DNA of 64,000 nt. Source: Sphingopyxis terrae subsp. terrae NBRC 15098 (GTDB lineage Bacteria; Pseudomonadota; Alphaproteobacteria; Sphingomonadales; Sphingomonadaceae). Positions 25,974 through 35,265 of the stretch are shown here, one piece after another (within the stretch, counting starts at the first letter, position 1; every line of letters starts with the position of its first letter). The notes beneath the pieces are model-generated. The model saw only the letters and a list, made by a program, of their open reading frames with translations, had not been told where the DNA came from and made no database searches. Location: positions 310,001-374,000 of the forward strand of contig NZ_CP013342.1 in the NCBI RefSeq assembly GCF_001610975.1, read 5' to 3'. Made by a program: the position numbers and the translations under genes.

Positions 25974-26810
25974 ATGAGCTATGTAACCACAAAGGACGGC
26001 ACCCAAATCTTCTACAAGGACTGGGGTCCGAAGGACGCGCAGCCGATCGTCTTTCATCATGGCTGGCCGCTGTCGTCGGACGACTGGGACAACCAGATGC
26101 TCTTCTTCCTCGCCATGGGCTACCGCGTCGTGGCGCACGACCGCCGCGGTCATGGCCGGTCGCAGCAGGTGAGCGAGGGTCATGACATGGATCATTATGC
26201 GGCCGATGCAGCGGCCGTGATGGAACATCTCGACCTGCGGAACGCGGTTCATATCGGGCACTCGACGGGCGGCGGCGAAGTCGCAGCCTATGTCGCCCGC
26301 TACGGCATTCCCCAGGGCCGCGTCGCCAAGGCGGTGCTGGTATCGGCGGTGCCGCCGATCATGCTGAAGACCGACCGCTATCCCGGCGGCCTGCCGATCG
26401 AAGTGTTCGACGGAATCCGCAGCGAATTGGCGGCCAACCGGTCGAAATTCTTCCGCGACCTGCCCTCGGGCCCCTTCTACGGCTTCAACCGCGAGGGTGC
26501 GACCGTCATTCCTGCCGTAATCGACAATTGGTGGCGTCAGGGCATGATGGGCAGCGCCAAGGCGCATTATGACGGGGTCAAGGCCTTTTCGGAAACCGAC
26601 CAGACGGAAGATTTGAAGGCGATCAGCGTGCCGACCCTCGTGCTGCACGGCGACGATGATCAGGTCGTGCCGTACAAGAATGCCGGCGTACTCCAGGCCG
26701 AAATCCTGCCGAATGCGACGCTCAAGATCTACGAGGGCTTCAGCCACGGCATGCTGACGGTCAACGCCGACGTCATCAACCCCGACCTGCTGGCCTTCGT
26801 ACAGGCCTGA
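25974..26810 (+). CDS. Alpha/beta hydrolase, non-heme chloroperoxidase type
   Basis: 278 aa. The catalytic triad is visible: Ser97 in GHSTGG, Asp in [11 protein letters not shown] and His in GFSHGM. The N-terminus [20 protein letters not shown] and [15 protein letters not shown] are typical of the cofactor-free chloroperoxidase/esterase group, which also shows perhydrolase activity. It lies 68 bases after the isochorismatase gene. A role in detoxifying a small ester or peracid is inferred from context. Confidence 0.92.
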   Translation: MSYVTTKDGTQIFYKDWGPKDAQPIVFHHGWPLSSDDWDNQMLFFLAMGYRVVAHDRRGHGRSQQVSEGHDMDHYAADAAAVMEHLDLRNAVHIGHSTGGGEVAAYVARYGIPQGRVAKAVLVSAVPPIMLKTDRYPGGLPIEVFDGIRSELAANRSKFFRDLPSGPFYGFNREGATVIPAVIDNWWRQGMMGSAKAHYDGVKAFSETDQTEDLKAISVPTLVLHGDDDQVVPYKNAGVLQAEILPNATLKIYEGFSHGMLTVNADVINPDLLAFVQA

Positions 26811-26833
26811 GGCAAATAAGGGAGAACGGACCC

Positions 26834-27082
26834 GTGAAAATCTATCTCGTCTCGCTGGGCGCCGGACTGCTCGCCGGTCTTGTCTACAGCCTGCTCGGTC
26901 TCCGTTCTCCCGCGCCTCCGGTCGTCGCGCTGGTCGGCCTCGCCGGAATCCTGCTCGGCGAACAGATCGTCCCCGTCGTAAAGCGTCTCGCCGATACCAC
27001 TGAACTGGCTCGCTTCGTCCGGGAAGATTGCACACCCCAAGTCCTCGGCGCACCGCCGCCGCGCCGCGAGCATGACGCATGA
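26834..27082 (+). CDS. XapX domain-containing membrane protein (DUF1427)
   Basis: 82 aa from a GTG at 26834 with GGGAGAACGG upstream. The pattern MKIYLVSLGAGLLAGLVYSL, LLGLRSPAPPVVALVGLAGI and LGEQIVP is XapX/DUF1427: two transmembrane helices with a Pro-rich turn. Its role is unknown, but it often accompanies the YtcJ amidohydrolase. Here it overlaps that gene by 4 bases. Confidence 0.88.
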   Translation: MKIYLVSLGAGLLAGLVYSLLGLRSPAPPVVALVGLAGILLGEQIVPVVKRLADTTELARFVREDCTPQVLGAPPPRREHDA

Positions 27083-29010
27083 ACCCGATAACCCGCCGCC
27101 AGGCGCTTGCCGGCGCCGCCACCACCGCCCTTCTCTCATCATCGGAAAGCTTCGCCATGAGCCCCAAGGATCTGATCATCGTCAACGCCAAGGTGACCAC
27201 GCTCGACAAGGGCAATCCCGTCGCCGAAGCGGTCGCGATCCGCGACGGAAAATTTCTGAGCGTCGGCGGTGAGCAGGCGGTCCGCGCCGCCGCCGGACCC
27301 GACGCAACCGTCATCGATGCCAAAGGCCGCCGTCTGATCCCGGGGCTGATCGACAGCCACATCCACGTCATCCGCGGCGGGCTCAATTATAATATGGAAC
27401 TGCGCTGGGACGGCGTGCCGAGCCTCGCCGAGGCGATCGCAATGCTGAAGCGCCAGGCGGAAAACACCCCGCCGCCGCAATGGGTGCGCGTCGTGGGCGG
27501 CTTTACCGAGCATCAGTTCGCCGAAAAGCGCCTGCCGACGCTCGACGAGATCAACGCCGCGGCGCCCGAGACGCCAGTGTTCATCCTCCACCTCTACGAC
27601 CGCGCGCTGCTTAATGCCGCCGCGCTGCGGGCGGTCGGATACACGAAAGACACGCCGAACCCGCCGGGCGGCGAAATCGTCCGCGACGCCGCGGGCAACC
27701 CGACCGGTCTGCTGCTGGCGCAGCCCAATGCGACCATCCTCTATGCGACGCTCGCCAAGGGTCCGAAGTTGCCAGAGGAGTATCAGCTCAACTCGACGAA
27801 GCACTTCATGCGCGAGCTCAATTCATTGGGGGTCACCAGCGTCATCGATGCGGGCGGCGGCTTCCAGAACTATCCCGACGATTACCAGATCATCGAAAAG
27901 CTGCATCAGGATGGCGAGATGACACTGCGCATCGCGTACAACCTCTTTACGCAAAAGCCGAAGGAGGAGCTTAAGGATTTCGCGACCTGGTCGACCCAGG
28001 TTAAACCCGGCGACGGCGACGACACTTACCGCCACAATGGCGCGGGCGAGATGCTCGTCTATTCGGCCGCCGATTTCGAGGATTTCCGCGTCGAACGCCC
28101 CGACATGCCGGCGAACATGGAAAGCGACCTCGAACCCGTCGTCCGCCTGCTCGCCGAACGCAAATGGCCTTGGCGGCTCCACGCGACCTACGACCAGACC
28201 ATCGGCCGCGCGCTCGACGTGTTCGAAAAGGTCAACAAGGATATCCCGCTTCAGGGCCTCAACTGGTTCTTCGACCATGCCGAGACGATCAGCGAGCGCA
28301 ACATCGACCGCATCGCCGCGCTCGGCGGCGGCATTGCGGTCCAGCACCGGATGATGTTCCAGGGCGAATATTTCATCGAACGCTATGGCGCCAAGGCCGC
28401 CGAAGCGACCCCGCCGATCAAGCGGATGATGGAGGCCGGAATCCCCGTCGGCGCGGGCACCGACGCGACGCGCGTTGCGAGCTACAACCCGTGGGTCTCG
28501 CTCTCGTGGCTCGTAACCGGCAAGACGCTCGGCGGTACGAACCTCTATCCCGTCCGCAATCGCCTCGACCGCGAAACCGCGCTGCGCCTGTGGACCGAAA
28601 AGAATACATGGTTCTCGAACGAGGTCGGCAAGAAGGGACAGATCAAGGCCGGCCAGCTCGCCGATCTCGCCTTGCTTTCGGATGACTATTTCAGCGTCGC
28701 CGAAAGCGAGATCGTGCATCTGCGTTCGGTGCTGACCATACTCGGCGGCAAGATCGTGCATGGCGAGGGCGATTATGGCCCGATCGCCCCCACGCTGCCC
28801 AAGCCGATGCCCGACTGGTCGCCGGTCGCGACCTTCGGCGGCTATCATCGCCGGCCCGAAGGCGCGCAGAAGATGGCATCCGCCTGCGGCTGCGCTTCGT
28901 CCTGCGCCGTCCACGGCCATGACCATGCCGCAGCGCTCGGCGCCAACACCCCCGCCGCCGACGTCCAGAGTTTCTGGGGCGCGTTCGGCTGCGGTTGCTG
29001 GGCAGTCTGA
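27079..29010 (+). CDS. YtcJ-type amidohydrolase (amidohydrolase family 3), Cys-rich tail
   Basis: 643 aa metal-dependent hydrolase. The N-terminus has NPITRRQALAGAATTALL, a Tat-like twin-Arg signal. The metal ligand pair is IDSHIHVIRGG, with later HATYDQT, FFDHAETI and GAGTDATRV giving the remaining His/Asp ligands of the TIM barrel. The C-terminus has an unusual metal-site-like extension, CGCASSCAVHGHDHA and FGCGCWAV. These proteins are predicted to be exported; natural substrates are unknown. ATGA overlap with XapX. Confidence 0.9.
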   Translation: MNPITRRQALAGAATTALLSSSESFAMSPKDLIIVNAKVTTLDKGNPVAEAVAIRDGKFLSVGGEQAVRAAAGPDATVIDAKGRRLIPGLIDSHIHVIRGGLNYNMELRWDGVPSLAEAIAMLKRQAENTPPPQWVRVVGGFTEHQFAEKRLPTLDEINAAAPETPVFILHLYDRALLNAAALRAVGYTKDTPNPPGGEIVRDAAGNPTGLLLAQPNATILYATLAKGPKLPEEYQLNSTKHFMRELNSLGVTSVIDAGGGFQNYPDDYQIIEKLHQDGEMTLRIAYNLFTQKPKEELKDFATWSTQVKPGDGDDTYRHNGAGEMLVYSAADFEDFRVERPDMPANMESDLEPVVRLLAERKWPWRLHATYDQTIGRALDVFEKVNKDIPLQGLNWFFDHAETISERNIDRIAALGGGIAVQHRMMFQGEYFIERYGAKAAEATPPIKRMMEAGIPVGAGTDATRVASYNPWVSLSWLVTGKTLGGTNLYPVRNRLDRETALRLWTEKNTWFSNEVGKKGQIKAGQLADLALLSDDYFSVAESEIVHLRSVLTILGGKIVHGEGDYGPIAPTLPKPMPDWSPVATFGGYHRRPEGAQKMASACGCASSCAVHGHDHAAALGANTPAADVQSFWGAFGCGCWAV

Positions 29011-29013
29011 TCG

Positions 29014-29424
29014 ATGAACGCGCCCGCTCCCATCGCCCGCCTGCTTGGCAAGCGCGGCTTCTCAACCCTTGCTGCAGCGCTTCTCACCTTGCCTTATTGG
29101 ACGAGCGGGATCACCAAATTATTCGATATGTCAGGCGCGCTTGGCGAGGCCCGGCATTTCGGGCTCGAACCTGCGATACTCACCGTCATCGCAACAATAT
29201 TCGTCCAGATCGGCGGTTCGCTCCTCGTCATCCTTGGCCGCCAGGCGTGGCTCGGCGCGGGCGCGCTCGGCGTATTCACCGCCGCGGCGACGCTGATCGC
29301 GCATCCCTTCTGGGAGGTCGCCGACCAAATGGCGCGCTTTCACGAGCGTAACAGCTTCCTTGAACATGTCGGACTGATCGGCGGCCTGATGCTCGCCGCG
29401 ATCCTGCGGACGCAAAAATCATGA
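29014..29424 (+). CDS. DoxX-family membrane protein
   Basis: 136 aa with four transmembrane helices. LLTLPYWTSGITKLFDMSGA and AILTVIATIFVQIGGSLLVI match DoxX, a terminal-oxidase-associated or redox-linked membrane family. It starts 3 bases after the amidohydrolase and overlaps the MFS gene by 4 bases, so it is in the same operon. Confidence 0.9.
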   Translation: MNAPAPIARLLGKRGFSTLAAALLTLPYWTSGITKLFDMSGALGEARHFGLEPAILTVIATIFVQIGGSLLVILGRQAWLGAGALGVFTAAATLIAHPFWEVADQMARFHERNSFLEHVGLIGGLMLAAILRTQKS

Positions 29425-30998
29425 CCGACACGGCTTCCCCTCCCCCGCGTCCGCTCGCAAGCCCGCTATTCCGCGCGCTGTGGATTGCCACGGTCGTCTC
29501 GAACATCGGCACCTGGATGCACGACGTCGGGGCGGGCTGGCTGATGACCTCGCTGTCGCCCGATCCGCTGATGGTCGCATTGGTGCAGGCCGCCACAACC
29601 TTTCCGATGTTCGTCCTCGCGCTTCCCGCCGGAGCGCTCGCCGACATCGTCGACCGGCGCAAGCTGCTGATGGGGGCGCAACTGTTCGGCCTAACCGGCG
29701 CGGCAATTCTGTCGGCATTGACGCTCGCGGGTCTGACCGACGCCCGGGTCCTGCTCGCCTTTACCGCCGCCATCGCGATTGGCGCGGCCTTTTCGGCGCC
29801 TGCCTTCCAGGCGATCGTCCCCGAACTCGTGCCAGGACCCGCACTGCAACAGGCGGTCGCGCTCAATTCGCTGGGCGTCAACATCGCGCGCGCGATCGGC
29901 CCCGCGCTCGGCGGCCTGATCATCGCAGCATCCGGGCCGGGCGCAGTATTCGCCGTCAATGCCCTTTCCATCCTCGGCATATTGGTGGTGCTCGCGCGCT
30001 GGCGGCGTGTCGCCCCCGATCGGCACCTGCCCGCCGAGCATATGGTGGGCGCGATGCGCGCCGGCTTGCGCTATGCGCTGCGAGCGCCCGAACTTAAGGT
30101 CGTGCTCGTCCGCTCGGTCGGCTTCTTCCTCTTCGCCAGTGGTCTCTGGGCGCTGCTGCCGATCATAGCGCGCCGCGACCTCGGGCTCGGCCCGCTTGGC
30201 TATGGCGGCCTCCTCACCTTCATGGGATTGGGCGCGATCGGCGGCGCGATGCTGATGCCAAAGCTGCGCGGCACAATGGGCGCCAATGCGATCACCCTCG
30301 CCGCCTCGATCCTGCTCGCCATCGCCATGGCGGGCTTGTCGCAGGCTGCGCAATTCGCGACCGCTGCGGCGGCGTTGTTCGTCGCGGGACTCGCATGGAT
30401 CGCAATGATGGCGTCGCTCAACGGCGGCGCGCAGGCAACGTCGCCGGGCTGGGTCAAGGCGCGCGCGCTCGCCATCTACCTGCTCATTTTCCAGGGTTCG
30501 ATGGCCGCGGGCTCGACCTTGTGGGGATCGATCGCCTCGCACATCGGCGTGCCATCGACCCTGCTTGCGTCCGCCACTTTGCTCGTTGCAGCGAGCCTGA
30601 TCCTCGCCTGGCGCTTTCCGCTCGACCGCGCGAGCGCGCTCGATCTTGCCCCTTCGTCGCATTGGCCTGCGCCACTTGTCGACGGCGCGGTCGAACATGA
30701 CAGCGGACCGGTGCTGGTGACGATCGAATATCACGTCGACCCGGCGAAGCTGTCCGACTTCTTCACCGCAATGCAGGCGATGCGCCGCATTCGCCGCCGC
30801 GACGGCGCAATCCATTGGGGTGTTTACGAGGATACCGCGGCGCCCGGCACAGTGGTGGAAACCTTCACCGTCGAAAGCTGGCTTGAACATCTGCGCCAGC
30901 ATGATCGCGTCACCAACGCCGACCGCGTGCAGCAGGACGCGCTCGCTGCCTTTCTGAACGGCGAGGCGCCAGTCGTGCGCCATTTCGTCACCCGCTGA
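29421..30998 (+). CDS. MFS exporter (MFS_3/EntS type) with C-terminal monooxygenase-like domain
   Basis: 525 aa. Residues about 15-405 form twelve transmembrane helices of the MFS_3 (enterobactin-exporter-like) family, with IGTWMHDVGAGWLMTSL and LPAGALADIVDRRKLLMGAQ. A soluble C-terminal domain (about 430-525: VTIEYHVDPAKLSDFFTAMQ, IHWGVYED) resembles an antibiotic-biosynthesis-monooxygenase-like ferredoxin fold. This fusion recurs in proteobacterial transporters. It probably exports a small aromatic or siderophore-like molecule; the substrate is not known. Confidence 0.88.
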   Translation: MTDTASPPPRPLASPLFRALWIATVVSNIGTWMHDVGAGWLMTSLSPDPLMVALVQAATTFPMFVLALPAGALADIVDRRKLLMGAQLFGLTGAAILSALTLAGLTDARVLLAFTAAIAIGAAFSAPAFQAIVPELVPGPALQQAVALNSLGVNIARAIGPALGGLIIAASGPGAVFAVNALSILGILVVLARWRRVAPDRHLPAEHMVGAMRAGLRYALRAPELKVVLVRSVGFFLFASGLWALLPIIARRDLGLGPLGYGGLLTFMGLGAIGGAMLMPKLRGTMGANAITLAASILLAIAMAGLSQAAQFATAAAALFVAGLAWIAMMASLNGGAQATSPGWVKARALAIYLLIFQGSMAAGSTLWGSIASHIGVPSTLLASATLLVAASLILAWRFPLDRASALDLAPSSHWPAPLVDGAVEHDSGPVLVTIEYHVDPAKLSDFFTAMQAMRRIRRRDGAIHWGVYEDTAAPGTVVETFTVESWLEHLRQHDRVTNADRVQQDALAAFLNGEAPVVRHFVTR

Positions 30999-32356
30999 TG
31001 CGCCACCTCCTGCTCCTCGCCGCGCTCGCGCCCGCAACGGCCTTTGCGCAATCGGTCGAGCAGACCAATTTGCGCTACGACGAGGATTGGTCGCTTCTGC
31101 GCGACGTCCCGCGCGAAGGCTGGCGGCAGCCCAAATATGTGCCGCTCGATGACACGGGCGATGCCTATCTGACCCTCGGCACCGAAGCACGGGCGCGCTT
31201 CGAGGGCTTCGGCAACAATCTGTGGGGCGATCCGCCGGCGCCCGACGATGGCTATCTCTGGCTGCGTGTCATGCCGCATGCGGATCTTCACGCCGGCCCG
31301 GCGCGCGTCTTCGTGCAGGGTATCGCCGGCTATGCACGCGGTGTCGCTGCGGGCAAGGGCCCAGCCGACGAAAGCGGGATCGACCTGTTGCAGGGTTTTG
31401 CCGACGTCCGCGTCGCACTGGGCGGCGCCGGCAAGCTGACACTGCGCGGCGGGCGTGAACTCGTTGCGCTCGGGTCAGAGCGCCTTGTCGGCATCCGCTA
31501 TGGCCCCAATATCCCGCAGGCTTTCGACGGCGTGCGCGCAATCGCGGATATTGGCCCGGTCCGCCTCGACGCATTTCATCTCCGCCCCGTGGCGATCGGT
31601 GCCGGCGATTTCGACGACCGCACGTCAACGACCCGGCGGCTCGACGGGCTTTACGTGACCGTCACGCCCGCCAAGGACATCGGGGTCGACGCCTATTGGC
31701 TGGGATATTCCAATGAAGCCGCGCGCTTTGCCAGTCGCGCCGGGCGCGAGATGCGCGACACATACGGGCTGCGCTTCTTCGGACGCCGCGGCGACCTGGG
31801 CTGGAATTGGGAAGCGATGCTGCAGCGGGGCCACTTCGCGGGCGACCGTATTCGCGCCTGGTCGCTCGCGACCGAAACCAGCTGGAGCTTTCCGCAGGCG
31901 GCCCTGAAGCCGCGCCTGCGCCTTCGCGCAAACATCGCCAGCGGCGACCGCGATGCCACGGACGACAGACTCGGCACCTTCAATGCACTATTCCCGAAGG
32001 GCAAATATTTCGGCGAACTGTCGCCGATCGGGCCGCGCAACATCATCAACCTCCATCCCAGCATCGATTTCGACCTTGGCGATGGGGCGTCGCTCGAACT
32101 CGTCGCCGCACGCTTCTGGCGCGAAAGCCGCGGCGACGGCATCTACGACATACCGGGCGGCCTCATCCGTCCCGCTGGCGGCAGCGAAGCGCGCCACATC
32201 GGCGACCAGCTGGAAATTTCGGTTGCTTGGCAAGCGACGACGCTTCTGTCCTTCGCCGCCTCGCTCTCCGCCTTTCGCCCCGGCTCTTATATCCGCGACA
32301 CGGGACCAGCCCGCACGATCCAAATGGTTGGAGCCGAGGCAATGCTGAAGCTCTAG
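30998..32356 (+). CDS. Alginate-export family outer-membrane porin
   Basis: 452 aa. A signal peptide ending AFAQ is followed by a large beta-barrel pattern (GTEARARFEGFGNNLWG, YLWLRVMPHADLHAGPARVF, LTLRGGRELVALGSERLVGI). This matches the alginate_exp family (AlgE-like barrels, here without other alginate genes). TGATG links it to the MFS gene, suggesting that the barrel is the outer-membrane partner of the exporter or supplies uptake of its substrate. Confidence 0.87.
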   Translation: MRHLLLLAALAPATAFAQSVEQTNLRYDEDWSLLRDVPREGWRQPKYVPLDDTGDAYLTLGTEARARFEGFGNNLWGDPPAPDDGYLWLRVMPHADLHAGPARVFVQGIAGYARGVAAGKGPADESGIDLLQGFADVRVALGGAGKLTLRGGRELVALGSERLVGIRYGPNIPQAFDGVRAIADIGPVRLDAFHLRPVAIGAGDFDDRTSTTRRLDGLYVTVTPAKDIGVDAYWLGYSNEAARFASRAGREMRDTYGLRFFGRRGDLGWNWEAMLQRGHFAGDRIRAWSLATETSWSFPQAALKPRLRLRANIASGDRDATDDRLGTFNALFPKGKYFGELSPIGPRNIINLHPSIDFDLGDGASLELVAARFWRESRGDGIYDIPGGLIRPAGGSEARHIGDQLEISVAWQATTLLSFAASLSAFRPGSYIRDTGPARTIQMVGAEAMLKL

Positions 32357-33282
32357 AGATCGATCATCCCGGCAAGCTCGGCGTCATCCTGTCCGAGCTC
32401 GACAAATTGTTCGAGCAGCCACAATGCCGCCGGGCCGGGCGGCGTGTCACGGCGCCAGACGCCCGCAAAGCGATAGGTCCCTCCTGGATGATCGGGCATC
32501 GCAAGCTGGATCAGCGTTCCCGTGACAAGATCGGACTCGATCATCGGCAGCGGCATATTGCCCCAGCCTATGCCTTCGCGCAGCAACGCGTGCTTGGCGC
32601 CGAGATCGGCAAGTCGCCAGGTCTTGGGACTCATCACCGAATAGTCGCGCCCCTCGGTGAACCGCGATCGGTCGGTCAGGACAAGCTGCGTATAGTCGCG
32701 TCCCGCGCCCGGCGGGATACGTTCCATCCGGCTAAGCGGGTGGTCAGGCGCGGCGACCGGGACCATTGGGATCGATCCCGCCGCTATGCATTCGACCCCC
32801 TCGACCCCGGCGGCCAGCGGCCCCGATATGCCAAGGATCGCCTTGCGATCGAGAACCATTGCGGTAATCGCCCCGAGCGCTTCGACATGAAGCCGCAGCT
32901 GCACCGTCGGGAACTCGGCCGCAAAAGCACGCAGCACCTTGCCGAGCCTTTCGGACGGCAGCATCACGTCGACCGCGAGATCGACCTCGGCCTCCAAGCC
33001 GTCGAGCATCCCCTTTACCTTGGCGCGCAGGCCATCGATACCGACGGAAATCGCGCGAACTTCCGACAACAGCGCGCGGCCCGCGACGGTGAGCTGCGGT
33101 TTGCGCGTTCCCTCGCGTTCGAAGAGCGTGAGGCCGAGCTGCGCCTCAAGATTGGAAATACCGTAGCTGATCACCGAAACCGCGCGATTGAGCTGACGAC
33201 CCGCCGCCGCGAAGCTGCCCGTGTCGACGATAGCAAGGAAGATGCGAAGCTGGTCCAGCGTCGGGGTGCCGGGATTGTTCAC
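32353..33282 (-). CDS. LysR-family transcriptional regulator
   Basis: 309 aa from a GTG at 33282 preceded by GAGGAAG. The N-terminal HTH (PTLDQLRIFLAIVDTGSFAA, LNRAVSVISYGISNLEAQLG) and substrate-binding domain (residues about 90-300) are standard. Longer upstream frames lie across the intergenic region and the pirin gene and are rejected. It converges with the porin gene (4-base overlap at the stop codons) and is divergent from the first pirin (111 bases apart). It is the likely regulator of the whole island. The ligand is unknown. Confidence 0.9.
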   Translation of the reverse strand: MNNPGTPTLDQLRIFLAIVDTGSFAAAGRQLNRAVSVISYGISNLEAQLGLTLFEREGTRKPQLTVAGRALLSEVRAISVGIDGLRAKVKGMLDGLEAEVDLAVDVMLPSERLGKVLRAFAAEFPTVQLRLHVEALGAITAMVLDRKAILGISGPLAAGVEGVECIAAGSIPMVPVAAPDHPLSRMERIPPGAGRDYTQLVLTDRSRFTEGRDYSVMSPKTWRLADLGAKHALLREGIGWGNMPLPMIESDLVTGTLIQLAMPDHPGGTYRFAGVWRRDTPPGPAALWLLEQFVELGQDDAELAGMIDL

Positions 33283-33393
33283 TTTTCCACTTCCTCGAAC
33301 AGTTCGATGCAATTTATCCCACTGAACCAAATGGCGGGCAATGTCTAAAAGCTTTTCAACGGCAGCCACCCCGGCGCGCCCTGGAGACACAAA

Positions 33394-34092
33394 ATGATCG
33401 AACTTCGCCCTTTCGACAGCCTTGGAGGCGCCAATCACGGCTGGCTCGACGCCAAGCATCATTTCTCGTTCGCGGGCTATCACGATCCCGCGCGCACCAG
33501 CTGGGGCAATTTGCGCGTCTGGAATGACGACACGATCCAGCCGCAAACCGGCTTCCCGCCGCATCCGCACCGCGACATGGAAATCATCACCTATGTCCGC
33601 GAAGGCGCGATTACGCATCAGGACAATCTCGGCAACAAGGGCCGTACCGAAGCCGGCGACGTGCAGGTCATGAGCGCCGGAACGGGTATCCGCCATTCGG
33701 AATATAATCTCGAGGACGTCACCACGAAGATCTTTCAGATCTGGATCGTTCCGACCCGCAGCGGCGAAGCGCCGCAGTGGGGCGCCAAGCCTTTCCCCAA
33801 GGGCGAACGCTCGGGCAAATTCGTCACGCTCGCCTCGGGCTACGACAATGACAATGACGCGCTGCCGATCCGCACCGACGCGCGCGTCGTCGGCGCGACA
33901 CTGCGGGCCGGCGAGACGGCCGAATATCCGCTCGGCAAGGACCGCAAGGCCTATCTCGTCCCGGCGAGTGGCGCGGTGCAGATCGACAACCTCCGCGTGA
34001 ATGCACGCGATGGAGCCGCAATCAGCGATGTGGACATATTGCGCGTAACAGCGATCGAGGACAGCGAGATCGTCCTCGTTGACGCAGCATGA
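33394..34092 (+). CDS. Pirin-family bicupin protein
   Basis: 232 aa. The N-terminal cupin carries the metal motif FPPHPHRDMEIITYV and IRHSEYN, giving the His, His, His, Glu ligands of pirin (YhhW-type quercetinase-like). The C-terminal cupin is degenerate. Pirins of this group act as iron-dependent redox sensors or quercetin dioxygenases. It starts the divergent pair opposite the LysR gene. Confidence 0.92.
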   Translation: MIELRPFDSLGGANHGWLDAKHHFSFAGYHDPARTSWGNLRVWNDDTIQPQTGFPPHPHRDMEIITYVREGAITHQDNLGNKGRTEAGDVQVMSAGTGIRHSEYNLEDVTTKIFQIWIVPTRSGEAPQWGAKPFPKGERSGKFVTLASGYDNDNDALPIRTDARVVGATLRAGETAEYPLGKDRKAYLVPASGAVQIDNLRVNARDGAAISDVDILRVTAIEDSEIVLVDAA

Positions 34093-34145
34093 CGACAGGT
34101 TGGAGCGTCGCCATCGCGGCGGCGCTCCACCCCAGGAGAAAATAG

Positions 34146-34844
34146 ATGATCCAGTTCAGGGATCGCGGCGCGCGTGGTCGTCACCAAGGCGGCCAGATCG
34201 ACGCCCATCACAGCTTCTCCTTCGCTGACTATAACGACCCAAGGCATATGGGATTCCGGGCTCTTCGCGTGCTTAACGAAGACCGCGTCGTCCCCGGCGC
34301 TGGCTTCCCCGAGCACGGCCATCAAGACATGGAGATCGTGACAATCGTCCTGAAAGGTGCCGTTGTGCATCGCGACAATCTGGGCAACAATGCGATCATT
34401 CGCGCGGGCGAGGTGCAGCGGATGAGTGCCGGCACCGGCATCCGGCATAGCGAGCGCAACCCCAGTACCGACGAACCCACCCATCTGCTCCAGATATGGA
34501 TTATTCCGGCCGAGGCTGGCGGCGCGCCTTCTTACGAACAAAGGTCGTTTGCCGACGACGGTGCGCGCAACCGCTGGGTCACGATAGCAAGCGGTGATGC
34601 GCGCGACGAATCGCTGACGCTGCGGCAGGACGCGGTGATGGACGTCGCGCGCCTTGACGACCGCCATATCCTAATGCGCTCGCTCGACCCGACACGCGGC
34701 TATTGGGTTCAAGTCGTCGCAGGAATCGTCAGCCTCAACGGAACCGAAATGCGTGAAGGCGACGGCGCCGCGGTCACTTCGGAAGACAGACTTGCGATCG
34801 AAGCGGAAACCGACGCGGAGGTGCTGCTAATCGATCTACCTTGA
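34146..34844 (+). CDS. Second pirin-family bicupin protein
   Basis: 232 aa, the same length and architecture as the preceding pirin, from which it presumably arose by ancient duplication. The ligand set is intact (FPEHGHQDMEIVTIVLKG, GIRHSERNP). Identity to the first pirin is moderate by eye. It starts 54 bases downstream, with AGGAG upstream, so the two are co-transcribed. Confidence 0.92.
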   Translation: MIQFRDRGARGRHQGGQIDAHHSFSFADYNDPRHMGFRALRVLNEDRVVPGAGFPEHGHQDMEIVTIVLKGAVVHRDNLGNNAIIRAGEVQRMSAGTGIRHSERNPSTDEPTHLLQIWIIPAEAGGAPSYEQRSFADDGARNRWVTIASGDARDESLTLRQDAVMDVARLDDRHILMRSLDPTRGYWVQVVAGIVSLNGTEMREGDGAAVTSEDRLAIEAETDAEVLLIDLP

Positions 34845-35265
34845 CCCGTACGGTACGCCGAAGCCCCGATCACAGCAAGGAAAATGACCATGTGGTCAAG
34901 CATCGACCCCGCCGACCGAGCGGCTCCTGTCGACTTCGACTGGCTCTTCCCCGCAGATCTTCAGCGTGTATTCAACGCGCGTGACGCCGGACTGCGGGCC
35001 GCTGCAATTAAGACATCAATGTCGCGGAGCCGATAATGTTCGAGGCTGATGCCTTGCGATCTGCTCCCGAGGCCGACGGCGTCTACCACCACGGCATAGG
35101 GGCAATGCTCGGGCATGCGGGACCCCTATCCACTCCGCATATGGTGACGGGAAAGGGATGTCGGCGAAATAGTCCACGGCAAAATAGCTCGCCTTTGAAT
35201 AGTGCTGAACTCAACGGTCTAACTCCCCGCTCTGCCAGATGCTCTATCACCGTCGCGCCCTGGCC
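34845..35265. other. Gene-poor stretch with overlapping small ORFs
   Basis: No confident gene. On the plus strand a 50-codon frame (34884-35036, with AAGGAAA upstream) ends TAATG into another short frame (35037-35269). On the minus strand a 51-codon frame (34961-35116) reads MPEHCPYAVVVDAVGLGSRS and ISLEHYRLRDIDVLIAAARS, which looks the most protein-like of the three. Codon composition does not separate them. At most one is real, and it may be a remnant. Confidence 0.3.

Noticed and set aside
31807-33348. Plus-strand open frame of about 510 codons covering the porin end and LysR
   Set aside because: LysR HTH and ligand domain are intact on the minus strand.
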